From the NCBI GenBank assembly GCA_015680905.1, contig CM027382.1, forward strand, positions 11,071,501-11,135,500: a stretch of 64,000 nucleotides of DNA, read 5' to 3'. The stretch's first letter is position 1, and every line of letters starts with the position of its first letter. The notes under the pieces were generated by a model. That model saw only the letters and a program-made list of their open reading frames with translations, made no database searches and had not been told where the DNA came from. A program made the position numbers and the translations under genes. Source of the stretch: Coptis chinensis. Lineage: Eukaryota > Streptophyta > Magnoliopsida > Ranunculales > Ranunculaceae. Positions 11,001-22,672 of the stretch are shown one piece after another.

Positions 11001-12340
11001 CCAGACTCTTTTCCTGATGAGCATCTTTATGCTATTTTTTCCGCATCATGGTATGCCGACATTATGAATTATTTAGCGTCTGAGGTTATTCCTTATGATT
11101 GGTCAAGTAATGAACGTAAGAAGTTCTTGGCCAGAGTTAAGCTATACTACTGGGATGAGACCTACCTTTTCAAGTATTGTGTGGATCAGATTATTCGTCG
11201 TTGTATTCCCCAATGGGAATATAATGAGATTCTCTTATTCTGCCATGACAAAGAATATGGTGGCCATTTTAGTGTTATGAAAACAGCTGCTAAAATTCTT
11301 CAATGTGGGTTTTATTGGCCTACTCTCCTTAAAGATGCCTAAGTGCATTGCAAGACGTGCATTCGTTGCCAACAACTTGGGCAAATCACGAAGCGTAATA
11401 TGATGCCATTAAATCCAATCATGGTGGTAGAAAGTTTTGATGTATGGGGCATTGATTTCATGGGTCCCTTTCCAGTTTCCCACTGTTTCATTTATATTCT
11501 AGTTGTCGTGGACTACGTGTCTAAATGGATAGAGGTCATGGCTTGCCATAGCAATGACCATAAGACAGTTGTGTTTTTTGTTAAAGAGTATATTTTCTGT
11601 CGATTTGGCATTCCCAAAGCCATCATTAGTGATGGTGGAACACATTTTTGCAACAGAGTTGTTGCATCTCTCGTGAAAAAGTATGGAGTTACATATAAGG
11701 TAGCAACTCCATATCATCCACAAACTAGTGGACAAGTAGAAGTTTCTAATAGGAAAATCAAAAAGATATTAAAAACAACTGTAAATCCTTATAGGAAAGA
11801 CTGGTCAAAGCGTCTATCTGATGCCTTATGGGCATATAGGACTGCTTCCAAAACTCCTATAGGTATGTCTCCTTTAGACTTGTATTTGGGAAACCTTGTC
11901 ATTTGCCCGTTGAATTGGAGCACCACGCTATGTGGGCTATAAAAAGCCTTAACTTCAATTTTGATGAGGCGTGTGTCAAGCGCAAGTTGCAATTGAATGA
12001 GCTTGAAGAAATCCGTAGCGATTCTTATGATCTCGCGAAGGATTATAAAACTAACATGAAACGTGTTCATGATAAACAAATTTTGCGCAAAAAGTTTGTG
12101 GTAGGTCAAAAGGTCTTACTTTACAACTTCCGTCTACATATTTTTCCAGGGAAATTAAAAACCCGTTGGTCTGGTCCTTTTCTGGTTACTGAAGTCACCC
12201 CTCACGGGGCAATCACCTTGGTAAATTTCAAGGACAACAGTAGCTTTCAAGTCAATGGCCAACGGTTAAAACATTTCCACAAGCTTTTATCCCCTGATGT
12301 AGAGGAAGTTCTTTTACAGGACCCTATCTATGATGACTGA
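11001..12340 (+). pseudogene. Integrase region
   Basis: The zinc-binding HHCC section spans an in-frame stop at 11340-11342: His residues in HDKEYGGHF before it, CKTCIRC after it. The DDE core is readable: Asp at 11454-11456 (WGIDFMGPF), Asp at 11631-11633 (IISDGGTHF), Glu at 11739-11741, giving the expected D-D-35-E spacing. A frame change near 11890 moves the C-terminal section (11903-12340, VGQKVLLYNFRLHIFPGKLKTRWSGPF) to another frame. Integrase inserts the cDNA into the chromosome. The catalytic residues are present but the protein is cut by one stop and one shift. Confidence 0.88.
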
Positions 12341-13332
12341 CCTTTTCATTGGTGTACTTCCTTTCATTTTCATATATTGGTAAGTGCACCATTCAGGTAA
12401 CCGGGCCCTCTTTATGGAGTGTGTGGTTGTAAGTACTAGATCCTAAGTCCACGATTAACATAATTCACGTTCTTCACTCTTGCATGTTTTCTCAGTTTTT
12501 TAGTCATGTTCTTCTATGGTGTGAATTATGTAAATATTGTTTTTCATTTTTCTTATATTAAATATTTTTCATAAAAAATAAAAAAAATTAAAATCACAAA
12601 CATAGTAATCTGACTTTAAAAAACCCACTTTTAAAAACAAATTTTCTAAACGCTGTTGTTTAAAATTTGTTTAGGGGTGGGGTGTTCGTTTCCGTCCTGA
12701 ATTGTTCAACTTTCTAGTTGTATTGTTTAGGCCATTTAATTGTATTTCGATTCGGGTTGACATTATTTATGAAATTAGAGTTCATTTGTTCGCATAACTT
12801 ACGTCATGCACGCACTTTGAGGCATTTTCCATCTTCTTATATGTCATCCACGGGCTGAATAGAGTGTTTTATGGATTATTGGATTAGAAATTCTCTCCTG
12901 ATCATTTCCATAGCTCATTCACAAAAATCGGACCTGTAAGGAAGTGGCAATTTTAGTTTGAAGTTGTGCAAAAAATCAACAAAAATCGAAAAATCAAATT
13001 GGGCTTGGGCCCAATCTCGTGCGCACATGCCACGCACGTGCGTCTCCATCTTCAAACCAACAGTCGCGAATTGTTTCATTCCGCCATTAACAAAGCTTAA
13101 AAACCTAACCAAAAAAAAAATGAAACCTAACTACACCCACGCCCACAATACAAGCCCACCTCAACTCTTCTCCAAACCATTCCCACCACCACCCCCAACA
13201 ATTTCCACCACCAAAACCACCAAAAATCCAAGAATTTAGAACTGCCACGCCACCACCATTGTTTTGTTAGTGAGGGAGTCTCAAACTCCATCCCCACATT
13301 CCATTTAAACCCCCAAATCGTCCCAAATCTCA
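12341..13332 (+). other. Spacer between integrase and the third ORF
   Basis: Non-coding, AT-rich, with a G-rich tract GTTTAGGGGTGGGG at about 12670-12683 that resembles the polypurine tract next to the 3' LTR. The last 250 bp are C/A-rich (CCACCACCAAAACC type) and run into the ATG at 13333. No TATA box as clear as the one near 14955 was seen. Confidence 0.5.
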
Positions 13333-14464
13333 ATGGCTCAAAGACGGAGGATTTTGCCGGAGCACGCGTTTATTGCCGACCACTTCGCGCCGTTTTATGG
13401 TGATAAGATGGTTAGGAGAGATTGGAGTGGTTTATGGTACTCGACAGATGATTTTTACCATGAAGATTTGGTCTGACAGTTTTATAGGACGAGGGAGTTG
13501 GATGGGAATAGAATTTTTGTTAAGGTGGCCGGGAGGAGGAGAGAAATATCTACTGGGTTGTTGGCTGAGATTTTAGGCATTCCGCCTAGACGCCATCTCA
13601 ATGCCACATTACAGGAATCCCAATTTACTAGGATCGAGCCTTTGATGAATGCGACCTATTTTGGAATGGAACTACAATATGAGCTAGCATTGGGTTCGCC
13701 AGTCGTCTCTGAGAATCAACCAGCTGGCTGTAGCTCAGTGGATTGGTAGGAATCTCATAGGGAAGAAGAAGGTCAGCGACATCAGTCTGAACTGCCTTCA
13801 CATTTTATGGATACTCCAGGAGCAGAAGTATGAATTCTATATTATGGAGTTTCTGAGTAACATGATTAGGAGAGTTGGGAAGAGTATTGCACCTCTCCCT
13901 GTTTTGATAACGAAGAACATGATGACCTTGAGAGCGACTCCGATGTCTGATAGGATTTGGCTGAAAGAGCACAGAAATCCTACTATTTATACGGAGTGTA
14001 TCCAAAAAGTTTGGAGGTTGCCTGAAGAGAGGGTAGTTGAAGAGGATGACTTGGAGGATGAGGAGGACACGGCATGTCTTGATGTCGATGCCTTGGAGAG
14101 GTGTAGGTCGGATGTAGAATGCATGTCAGTGCTTCATCGTGGCATGCGTTCCCTCAATACTATTTGCAAAGATCTCCAAACTCGGCAGGCTACCATGCAT
14201 TATAACTTCGAGACTCGTGCCCAGCGTGAGGATGAGCATTGGGAACAGATGAAGGCCGAGATGGAAGCTCAGCGCAAGTTCCAAGACGATATGCTTGCAT
14301 GCTTCCTACCCCAGGGTGGTTCTTCTTCTGAGGAGGTTTCTGTGAGGCACGAGCGTCGTCACTGCAGGACGGATGGCTCTGGCCCATCGGGAACTCAGGA
14401 GCCATCTCCTTCTCAAGTGCCTTCCGCCACCAGCAGCGAGTGGTTTAGGGCTCTTATGGATTAG
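13333..14464 (+). pseudogene. Athila-type post-pol ORF 1 (plant-transposon protein-like)
   Basis: Starts ATG 13333. Codon 48 is TGA (13474-13476). The frame continues to about 13749 (RIFVKVAGRRREISTGLLAEILGIPPRR), then a frame change leads into 13844-14464, which ends in an acidic stretch (EEDDLEDEED) and a coiled-coil-like, Glu/Arg/Gln-rich tail. Athila elements carry an additional ORF here, often called env-like; I see no signal peptide or clear transmembrane pair that would support an envelope. The 'strand-grabbing' GLLAEILGIP phrase is typical of the plant retrotransposon 'putative plant transposon protein' domain. Function unknown; broken by at least one stop and one shift. Confidence 0.6.
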
Positions 14465-15060
14465 ATGTTGTTTTTATTGTTCCTTTTATGTTTTATGTAT
14501 TTCTTTTTATTAGTTCGAATGTTAAACTTTGAATTTCGAAGTTAAATGTGAATTTGGTAGTTAAAATGTTGTTTGAATTTTATTTTTAATATAATATGGT
14601 TCTTTTCAATTGTGCATTGTTTTTATCGTTAATCCCACCTTCCCGAATTGTTTGGGGGTGGTATTATTTACTCTAGCATGATTTGTTATCTGATCCTCCA
14701 TTTTATAAATTGTTTTGGAGTGATGGTTGAGAATATTGCCGATATGGGCATAGCTATGATTAGATGTTGTGATAGGATGAAATCTAAAAGAGTTTAGAAG
14801 TTACTATTCTAAATTAAATCTAAAAGATATTAGGGTTGTTTTAGAATCAAGAATATGGGTTGTTTCCGTTTTCAGTTTTGGAAATTTTTTTGTTTCCGGC
14901 AATTGCCTTAAAGCTTTTTGGCAACTCCCCGATTCGTTTTGGCAACTTAAAACCTATATAAATTTCCTTCATTCTACACTCACAACCCACACTACACCTC
15001 ACATTTATCTCTCACCTTTCACTCCCAACTTTTCCTTCTCACTTCCGCATTTCAGCAACT
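14465..15060 (+). promoter_or_regulatory. Spacer with possible internal promoter
   Basis: After the stop at 14462-14464 there is a G-rich tract TTTGGGGGTGG (about 14651-14661). Further on, CCTATATAAATT (about 14953-14964) is a good plant TATA box, followed 30-50 bp later by a C/A-rich, CT-rich stretch of the kind found at plant transcription starts and 5' UTRs. This would place a start near 14990-15000, about 400 bp ahead of the last ORF. The sequence pattern is seen; promoter activity is inference. Confidence 0.4.
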
Positions 15061-15335
15061 CGGAGCACGCCTGCGCCCCAGTGGAGCGCCACCGCCCTAG
15101 GCACTATCAGTCAAAATTTCATCCGAGCGCGACCCGCGCCCTACCAAGCCCAGAGCTAAGTGCAACCTGCACCCAAAACACTGGAATTCCAATTTTCATC
15201 TTTAACGCGACCCGCGCCCATCCCAAGCAAAAAGTGAGCACGCCCTGCGCCCAAGTGCCTGGAACTCGAAATTCACCAAGGCACACCACGTGCCCTACCC
15301 AGGCATAGGTTGAGCGCACCCCGTGGGCAAGAAAA
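15061..15335 (+). repeat. Second GC-rich degenerate repeat array (gcgcgacccgcgcc type)
   Basis: Four to six imperfect copies of a GAGCGCGACCCGCGCC-like motif (for example near 15124, 15205, 15236 and 15270), spaced about 30-60 bp, with CCAAGC/CCCAAG spacers. It is the same kind of array as 6060-6330 in the 5' leader, and like that one it directly precedes a coding region. Confidence 0.6.
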
Positions 15336-15400
15336 AAAAATCTAATCTTTTGTGGGTTGTTCTAGGATCGTTTGCAGTTGCTCCAACGAGTAGATTGGTG

Positions 15401-16320
15401 ATGACATCCCCTCGTATCATACCAGAACAGTCTTTTGAAGACTTGTTCCAAAGTGACACCTATGGTGCGTGGTTTCGCGAAGTGATCATTCCAGCAGGCT
15501 AGGAGCCACTATTGGTAAGTCCCATGAACTTTATTATCCCGCACTTATATCTTATTTTTATGATAATTATAAGTTCTTTGATAGACCATATGGAGAACAA
15601 GTGTTCTCCATCACCATCGGGGATGAACCAATGGAAATTTCCAGGTTCTTGCTAGCCTTTTTGCTTGGACTTGCTATGCCCGCCGAAATACAAGACTCGT
15701 GGGCCTATTTGGTAGATAATATGTACATATATAACTATGATGATTTTCATGAGCATTACGGGGCAAGAATCTTTAGGATAGAGGACCAAGGGGATTATAA
15801 CGTCGCCCTTGGTAGCCTATCTATGAACGTGGGCACTGTTATGTTTTGGATCATGCTAAACATTATAGGGGGATGGCGTTATTCTTCTGTGAATGACAAA
15901 ACTTGTGATATTTTCCTTGCCTTAGCTGGGGGACGTACACCCTATGATATTCCCCAGACCCTAATGTCTAGTTTAGCCCGAGCCCATAGCAAGCGGCATA
16001 AGTACCTTCTAATGCCTATTTTAATTTGTCGTATTATGCTATGTTTCTTCCCAGTTTTTTGTGCTCATTTCACAGATTGGGTTGGGGTCAACATTGTGAG
16101 ACCCACCAATTGTATTATTCGATCGTTACGTGCAATGACTTGGCAAGGGTGGAGGATACAACCTCATCAGGTTGCACCTTACACCCCATCCGACCAAGTG
16201 GCGCTTGACAGGTTAACAATAGTAGACGATAAGTGGCATGAAGCCTGGCAAATTACCATGGCATGGCAAGATGCGAAGGAACCTCATTTCTTTATTGAAT
16301 ATGAGGAGGACAACACTTAA
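15401..16320 (+). pseudogene. Athila-type post-pol ORF 2
   Basis: ATG 15401 opens a frame for 33 codons that ends at TAG 15500-15502; the adjacent frame then stays open from about 15469 to the TAA at 16318-16320. A single frame change near 15490 thus separates the start from the main body. The body (about 280 residues) is rich in aromatic residues, with hydrophobic stretches such as VMFWIMLNIIGGW and LLMPILICRIMLCFFPVFC that could be membrane segments or a globular core. I do not recognise a characterised domain. Its position between pol and the 3' LTR matches env-like ORFs of Athila, but envelope function is not shown by the sequence. Confidence 0.5.
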
Positions 16321-17135
16321 ACGGGAGTTAAGGTTAGTTTTTATTTTAGTTAGTATCTGCTTATGTCCCAATCAATTTATTTCTCATTAACCCTATAACG
16401 GGTGGAACTCTTATAGAGTTGCGTCAATTTTTATTTTCTATATTAGTATGTTTAATCTTGTTTTGCAAATGTTCCAGAATTTCACGTATTTCCATGGTAT
16501 TTCTCTATCTTATTTATTTAAATACTTTGAGGACAAAGCATGCTTCTTGTTTGGGGGGGGGGGCATAGAAACACGTGTAATTAAGGCATCTATTAGGATA
16601 TAGATATGTACAGTATGCACTTGTTTTCTAGTTAAAAAAATCAAAAAATTTAAAAATATTAATAAAAAGTTTATGCTGTATACTTAGGAATATTGGTATT
16701 GATTTCTTTCTCTAGGCCCTTGATAATCTAGAAATCTCACGTAGCTTTTCCATTAGAATAGTTTTTAGAAACTTAGGTTAATATGTAGGTAATAATCCTT
16801 GCATCTATCTATAAATATGTTACATGAGTATCTATGATTGTTGGCGAGAAGTTTCAAAATCTAGGCTAGAATACTTATTCTACAAATCCTGTGAGAATAT
16901 AGCCTAAAGCCTTATATGAGTGAAACATTTGAGAAATAACATAAGGGAGAAGTAAAATCCGGATAGAGAAATCACACATCCACTTGCTTAATCATTATAC
17001 CATATCCTAAGCGAGAATTTAGGCCCTCTTTGGATCGATATAGCCAGAAATTCAAACCTATGAATTATTTTCTCGCTAGTCGCCCCTCTGAGCCTTTCTT
17101 TAGCCTTTCATAACCGCAAATCATTTACCCTGTTA

Positions 17136-17136
<1 letters not shown>

Positions 17137-17200
<64 letters not shown>
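17137..17200 (+). repeat. Poly(A) run, 64 bases
   Basis: Uninterrupted run of 64 A inside the retrotransposon. No target duplication or retrogene is evident beside it. It could be slippage or an old retroposed tail. Confidence 0.9.
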
Positions 17201-17202
<2 letters not shown>

Positions 17203-17379
17203 ACCCATTCTTTGAATGAGTCTGATAATAGAGATGAAAAATATAAAAGAGAAAGACCTTTGAAATCAAGAATTTGTTAGTTGCTTCAAATAAGAAAAGA
17301 AAGTTTCCATCCAAATAAAAATAAATAAATAAATAAAGAGTTAGAACTCCAAAAATAGAATCAAAGGAATCAAAAGCCA

Positions 17380-17382
<3 letters not shown>

Positions 17383-17462
<80 letters not shown>
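17383..17462. repeat. (AT)n microsatellite, about 40 units
   Basis: Uninterrupted AT dinucleotide run of about 80 bp; length in the real genome may differ because such runs assemble poorly. Confidence 0.9.
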
Positions 17463-17465
<3 letters not shown>

Positions 17466-18211
17466 TAAAGATGGAAACAAAGTGTAGAAGCAAAAGTAAA
17501 GAACAAGGTTTTCTCTAGTTACTTAATATGAAAACTCTATTATCTCAGACTTGTCTGTTTTGAATATCCATTTCCTTCCTTCTCAAACCATCTCCTAATC
17601 CCCTCGCAACACCTAATAAAGACATTTAGCTCAATTAGGAATAGGTTAGAATGATAGTAAGTGGCAGATGTGTTTGATCGACTCCAGCTTCTTTGTGTGT
17701 CATTGAGATTGTAAGGTAAAGTGTGCCCACTGCACAATGGAGTACCGAAACTTAAGCGGAAAAATCAAAGTGGTTTTTGTCTTGACATTTATGTGAGGAC
17801 CTACTTAAGGACGCTATTCCGAGTTTTCATAAACGGACCTGCTAGTTCATCTCATAGTATTACTCATTGTATATATGTTTATTCGTAGATAATTGATTAT
17901 TATTCATATATTAGCTTAGGTTTCGACTTGATTATTCTGATTTATTGCTAGTGAGATGTATAGATAATTGAGACATAGATAAGGAAACAATAGTTTTATT
18001 TCTGAGTCGTTGTAGTATAGATGAAGTTTGTGAGTACCTTCACTGGAAAACTCTCATGAGACTATAACTCGTCCACTAGGTAATTCCTAGTGGTTTAAGG
18101 CCTTGTTGCATATGGTCAATGCAATCGCACTCGGTGAAACAAGATTAGTTAGAACTCCATTTTTGGTCACTTATGCTAATTTCTCATATTTGCTTGAGGA
18201 CAAGAAAAATG

Positions 18212-18227
18212 CTGTTTGGGGGTGGTT
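18212..18227 (+). other. Polypurine tract
   Basis: CTGTTTGGGGGTGGTT immediately before the 3' LTR, preceded by TTGAGGACAAG, the usual context of the plus-strand primer in Athila/Tat elements. Confidence 0.7.
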
Positions 18228-19760
18228 TGATAAGAGCCCAAAACTGTAGTTTTAACCCCTTAACAATAATACTTTTAGACCAATAATGCGAGTAATAAAT
18301 AAGAATTAATGTTGATTACGTGCTTTTATGTATTTCAGGCATTGAAGTTAATTATGTGCAGAAATGTGCCACTTTTGTGAGTTAAAGGAGCAAGGGTTGG
18401 TTGCTAAGAAGTTCTGTGATTAAAGGCCAAGATTCAAGGAGAAAAAGCCTTTGTAAAACCCGGTCAAAAGCTGAAAAGTCAAAGTCAACGCGGGCAGAAA
18501 CAGCACACAAAAGTCAGCAGAACTTCCAAAGACCGTATCTTTGGACTCAGGCCTCGAAATTGGGCGTACCTTATGTCAAAACGACCGACTCGGAAAGAGC
18601 TTTCCAATGATTTAAACATTGACCCAATCAGAGGAGCAAAAGTGGATGAAAAGCCTGCTGAAGTTAGATCCAGCTGAAAAGGGCCTTTTAGGACTGAAGA
18701 GATTGGGTTTTGGGCTCGATTTTCCAGCCCAAAACATGACTCCTCAGCCCATGCACGAAAATGTGGATCTGGTCTCCTCTATTTCCACACACAAGACTTA
18801 GCTCTTAAGTATCAATTAGCTTTGGATAGAAAGTAGCCATTGGAGAATAATCTAGATCTTATTTTGAGTTTTTGAATTAGTTAATTAATTAGTTTTCATT
18901 CCATTAATTAGTTTCATTTCTTGTTTTAGATTAGTTATTATAATCATTGTTTATCATTCATTATATTAATAAAAATAGTTAGTTCTTGATAATTTCGATT
19001 TTGTTATTTAAAATTATTTATATCTAATTTCAATTCTTGCTATTTAATGATTTTTTAGTTGTTAATTTAGATTTCAATTATTGTTTAGTTAAATTTAATA
19101 AAGTTAGAATCTTTATACTATGTATAATTCAATTTCATATGGAAATGATAGCATAATGATTCTAGGTTAAACCTCCATTAGAGGGGGTTGAAGAAGTCTT
19201 GATGAAGCTTGATCTTTGTTAACTTAGAAATCGTCATGATAATCTATTCAATTTTACAAAGTAATTAGTTCACCATGAGAATAGGTTTGGTTGATTCACA
19301 TGCTAGTTAGGAATTGGTAGAGATGCCATGTATAATTAGGGATTAGAATTACCATTTTGACATGCGAAGCATTGAAATTTGGATCACGACGAATCTTTAT
19401 TAGTTTATTAAGTCGAGTTAAGGTGGATTCAATCCCCCCTAATTCTTTATCTAGATTCAAACCTTAGTATTTCATAGCATTTCGTAGTTGAATCATTATA
19501 GTTAGTATCTTGTTATTTGAATTTGCATCGTAGTATAATCCCACCATTACTCTCATTAGACTTTAGATAGATTCGCAATATTAGAAAACATTGAATGCTA
19601 AAGAACTAGAAGTGGAACGAATCTTCTATTCCAACTTTATTTCAATAGTATCAAGAGTAGAAACCTTTGATAAATAGTATTCATAAAAGTTTTAGTTTTA
19701 CTTGCGTTTTGAAATTCATCATTTTATTCGTGAGTAAAATTGTCATTTTTTTCGTTATCA
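18228..19760 (+). repeat. 3' LTR of Athila-like element
   Basis: 1533 bp, begins TGATAAGAGC and ends TTATCA, followed by the target duplication acagt (19761-19765). It aligns with the 5' LTR with scattered substitutions and an extra stretch of about 27 bp near 19230-19260. Confidence 0.93.
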
Positions 19761-19765
19761 ACAGT

Positions 19766-20720
19766 CGCCTTTTCTCTGGGAAGACTGGTTACAGATTTTG
19801 CAGTAGGCTGTCGGCAAAGACAAGTGTAAATGCACCACAGCTATTGGCATCGTCTTGTTTGCCGCAAACCGGAAACTCAACACTCCACTAGCGACCCAAT
19901 TTGGCAATGTTTATGCATTCTCCATCCTAACTCAACAGTGCGTAAGGGAGCACTATCAACAACTTTTTCACCAGTGGTGTTGGGTCAAGAGGCCAAGGGC
20001 GACCATCGTTCAGATTCTCCAACGAGTCGTAGATTTGAACATTCCACGTCACAAAATTGCCAATGATGAGGATCCAATGCACTCCTTCAACATTGACCGT
20101 CATCATCAAACCACGGCAATTACTCAAGTCTAGTCTCGAACTATCATGCTGAACCAATTCTATGATTCGACATTTTAACGAACCCGTAACTTGCTATTTT
20201 GCTTGATGAAGCTTCTCTTCAACCATCATGTTATCCTCTTCTAATATTGCTCCCAATATTCCGTATATATCATACAGGTAACGCTATCACAAAAACTAAA
20301 TCATAAGAAACAAGGGAAGAAGAAATAATCCTAAAAAATAATGAAAGATAATATGTACGGATGCGTGACTTTACCGAGAAGTTTGATTCTTCAACTACAA
20401 CATACATATCCTCCATTACGGCGTCGACATGTCCTACGACAATGTACCACCGATTGAGTAAGTACATGTACGAATCCAGTGCCTTGAAATCCTAAAACAT
20501 CAAACAATCAGATGCTAAAGGTTATCTATATATATTCCGTATATATATTAGTGTCAAGAAAACGTATAATTGAAAGAGACAAACCACATCATTCACCCAG
20601 CCTCCCATGTACAATCCATAGAAGATGCTCATGTCAATATGAACACCATTTCCATAGTGCCGAAGAATGTCACAACGACTGGATTCCTCAACATCATGCT
20701 TCTTCCAGTAATACAAAACT
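19766..20720 (-). pseudogene. Ulp1-like copy A, N-terminal half: C48 domain 1
   Basis: Reads leftwards. Exon-like pieces: 20716-20585 (YYWKKHDVEESSRCDILRHY, then MGGWVNDVV, the Ulp1 G-W-x-N-D motif), 20467-20375 (YMYLLNRWYIVVGHVDAV, MYVVVEESNFS), and 20270-19766. The last contains NCRGLMMTVNVEGVHWILII with catalytic His at 20079-20077, VQIYDSLE with Asp, and KQDDANSCGAF with Gln and catalytic Cys at 19839-19837. So the His-Asp-Gln-Cys set of a C48 cysteine peptidase is visible, but stops occur between the Asp and Cys and in the following segment. The frame then meets the retrotransposon at 19765/4404. It is the minus-strand counterpart of 27062-28262. Inference: once an active SUMO/ubiquitin-like protease, now broken. 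Confidence 0.72.
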
Positions 20721-22670
20721 TGGAAATTGGATGGTAGTCATCTTAGTTAGGTCATTCCTAACCTTTTGGAAACTTACAATACATGCTCTCCTTCTAGCAA
20801 TCCATTTTCTTTCTTGTTTAAAACAGCAAGAATTAAGTCTTAGCAAACAACAGATATAGAGTAGTAAATAAGCATTTAGTTTTACTTATTCATAGCATAA
20901 ATAGTTAAGAGTAGGTAAAACTATTGTTTTACAATTTATCGGTAAACCAAGAAAGTATTATCGCTAATTAATTAAGCATAGGACAAACCTGCTTTACTAT
21001 GCAACATCTAGCAAAAGGACTGTCTTTTACTGTGACAACACTCAAAACTCCATTCATTCATCAAATACGTCGATTAGGATCACACCATAAAACACACAAA
21101 TAATGCATACAGGCATTATAGTTGAACTGTTTATCAAGCTTTACAAAATTATTAAAAAGTATGTGCATGACATATCCAGATTTCCCGCAACAAGGTTTAC
21201 TCGAGAGTGTACCTCTTGGAGCACAAGGTTATGGCTCCAACTCCTAATATATAATAACAGCCAAATACCACAAATAATGATACAAAACCATTCCAATTCG
21301 CTAGAAGAGTCGTAGAGAGTGATATCACAGCATACTAACAATCTCTAGACAATAATTGATACATTAAACATGCAATTCGTAGTGAGGAGAGAGTAAAGGA
21401 ACATATACACATGAACTACGATTTCTACTAAAAATACAAACATTCACTTAAACTAGTGAAGAGGAGGGGTGGATGTACTTGCATTTAGCACTCTTGGTAT
21501 CGAATTCCAGCGACCCATCTTTGGTTGGCTATTCTTCCACCATAGATAATAGCTCCAATCAATGAAATCCTAACTGATTTTCCTCAAATAAATGGGGATA
21601 CTAAACTCAAAGTGCGATGAACAAGATGATTTATTAACCTCCTTGGTAACCTTAGTTTGCTAATTGGGAAGAATGAGATGAATCCCCCTAAATTCGAGAG
21701 AGGGAGACCGAGAGAGAAAACCCCATATCGTGTCTCTATTTTCCAGCCCCAATCCCCCCCCCCCCCTCTTAATCCTGTGGGTTCTATTGCATGCTAGAAA
21801 TCCACCTTAGGCCCATTACTGGAAGTAATGGCCCAACTCATATCAAAGCCCAAAAATGTGGGGTTTTACAGATGTGGACCGTCCTTTGTGTGTTATTTTG
21901 TCTTGTAGCAAGCAAAAAGAACCCTATCTTATTAGATGGACTAGCATTTAACCCGTGGCTATGCCACTCAAGTCATTATGGGTGTCTTTCACACTCAGCG
22001 TGTCAACACTACAAATTACATCTAGTATTCGCAGAGGTGATAAAAAATTACATATGTTTCCAAATAATCGTATAGAATTGATCTAACTTGAATGACATTT
22101 TTACAATACGAATGTATAGCAACGTGATCTAGAAATTACCCTTGTCTTCAACTTGAATGATTCTTGATTTTGTTTCTTACCATTTACTTTGTATCTAACA
22201 AAGTAATATAAAACCTTGGAATTCATTTCCTCTTTTTTCTCAGCTCACAAAGCTTTATGGATAACAGCCGATGGAACTAAGTTATCTCAGCCCACCCCGA
22301 AAGCAAACTCAGATGAAAGGGGAGTCATTAATTTTGATTATTGGGAGCATACCCAGAAGAGCATACCCAGAAGAGTTCATGGATTATTGGAGGCATCTTA
22401 AGTCTCCAAACCTTAAGTAGCAAATCACTTTAACATGGATTATCATTTTCCTTTCTCTATCAAACACCTATCTGCACACTTGCACTGCAAATAAGATCAG
22501 CATATTGAATATTTGCTACACGTTTCCATAAAGATTGTTTCCTAATTGGAATCAACTTACTCTTTAATCGTGTTGGTCTACCGTCAAATGTACTGATTGT
22601 ATTAATTGTTAATTGTCCAATGTAGGCTTCACACAAAGCGCTTAAAGACCAAGCTGTTTTATTATATAGA
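20721..22670. other. Region between head-to-head Ulp1-like copies
   Basis: No confident gene. A C13 run is at 21754-21766. The stretch 21440-21720 has a short minus-strand frame that might be an upstream exon of copy A, but I found no DUF1985-like sequence there. At 22345-22374 a 14-bp unit (gagcatacccagaa) is tandemly repeated inside a 61-codon frame (22216-22401) that I do not recognise. Confidence 0.35.
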
Positions 22671-22672
22671 TA

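Larger units (their letters stand above)
16321..18211 (+). other. 3' non-coding region of Athila-like element
   Basis: No coding region recognised. It contains a duplicate of the polypurine-tract context at 16528-16563 (TTTGAGGACAAAG ... TTTG followed by an 11-G run at 16553-16563), an A64 run (17137-17200) and an (AT)40 run (17383-17462). The stretch between 16570 and 17130 is plain AT-rich DNA. Confidence 0.6.
4405..19760 (+). mobile_element. Athila-like Ty3/Gypsy LTR retrotransposon, degenerate
   Basis: A 15,356-bp element bounded by LTRs beginning TGATAAGAGCCC and ending TTATCA (4405-5908 and 18228-19760), with the 5-bp direct repeat acagt immediately outside (4400-4404, 19761-19765). 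A tRNA-Asp-like primer site follows the 5' LTR and a G-rich polypurine tract precedes the 3' LTR. Domain order is gag, protease, reverse transcriptase, RNase H, integrase, then two further ORFs before the 3' LTR, the layout of the Athila clade. Each coding section has stops or frameshifts, so the copy cannot make its own proteins unaided. The LTRs differ by many substitutions and a net 29-bp length difference, so insertion is not recent. It sits inside the coding region of Ulp1-like copy A. Confidence 0.93.

Noticed and set aside
13727-13760. tRNA-like A-box (GTAGCTCAGTGG) on the plus strand
   Set aside because: It lies inside the post-pol ORF of the retrotransposon, and no B-box or cloverleaf follows at the right distance.
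15119-15319. Open frames on both strands in the GC-rich array
   Set aside because: Repeats of a GC-rich unit keep several frames open by chance; peptides are repetitive and differ from any known protein.
15469-16320. Envelope glycoprotein of the Athila-like element
   Set aside because: Position fits the env-like ORF, but no signal peptide, cleavage site or convincing transmembrane anchor was seen, so I kept it as an ORF of unknown function.
17137-17462. A64 and (AT)40 runs as the tail of a processed retrogene
   Set aside because: No coding remnant or target duplication is found upstream; both lie within the retrotransposon 3' non-coding region.
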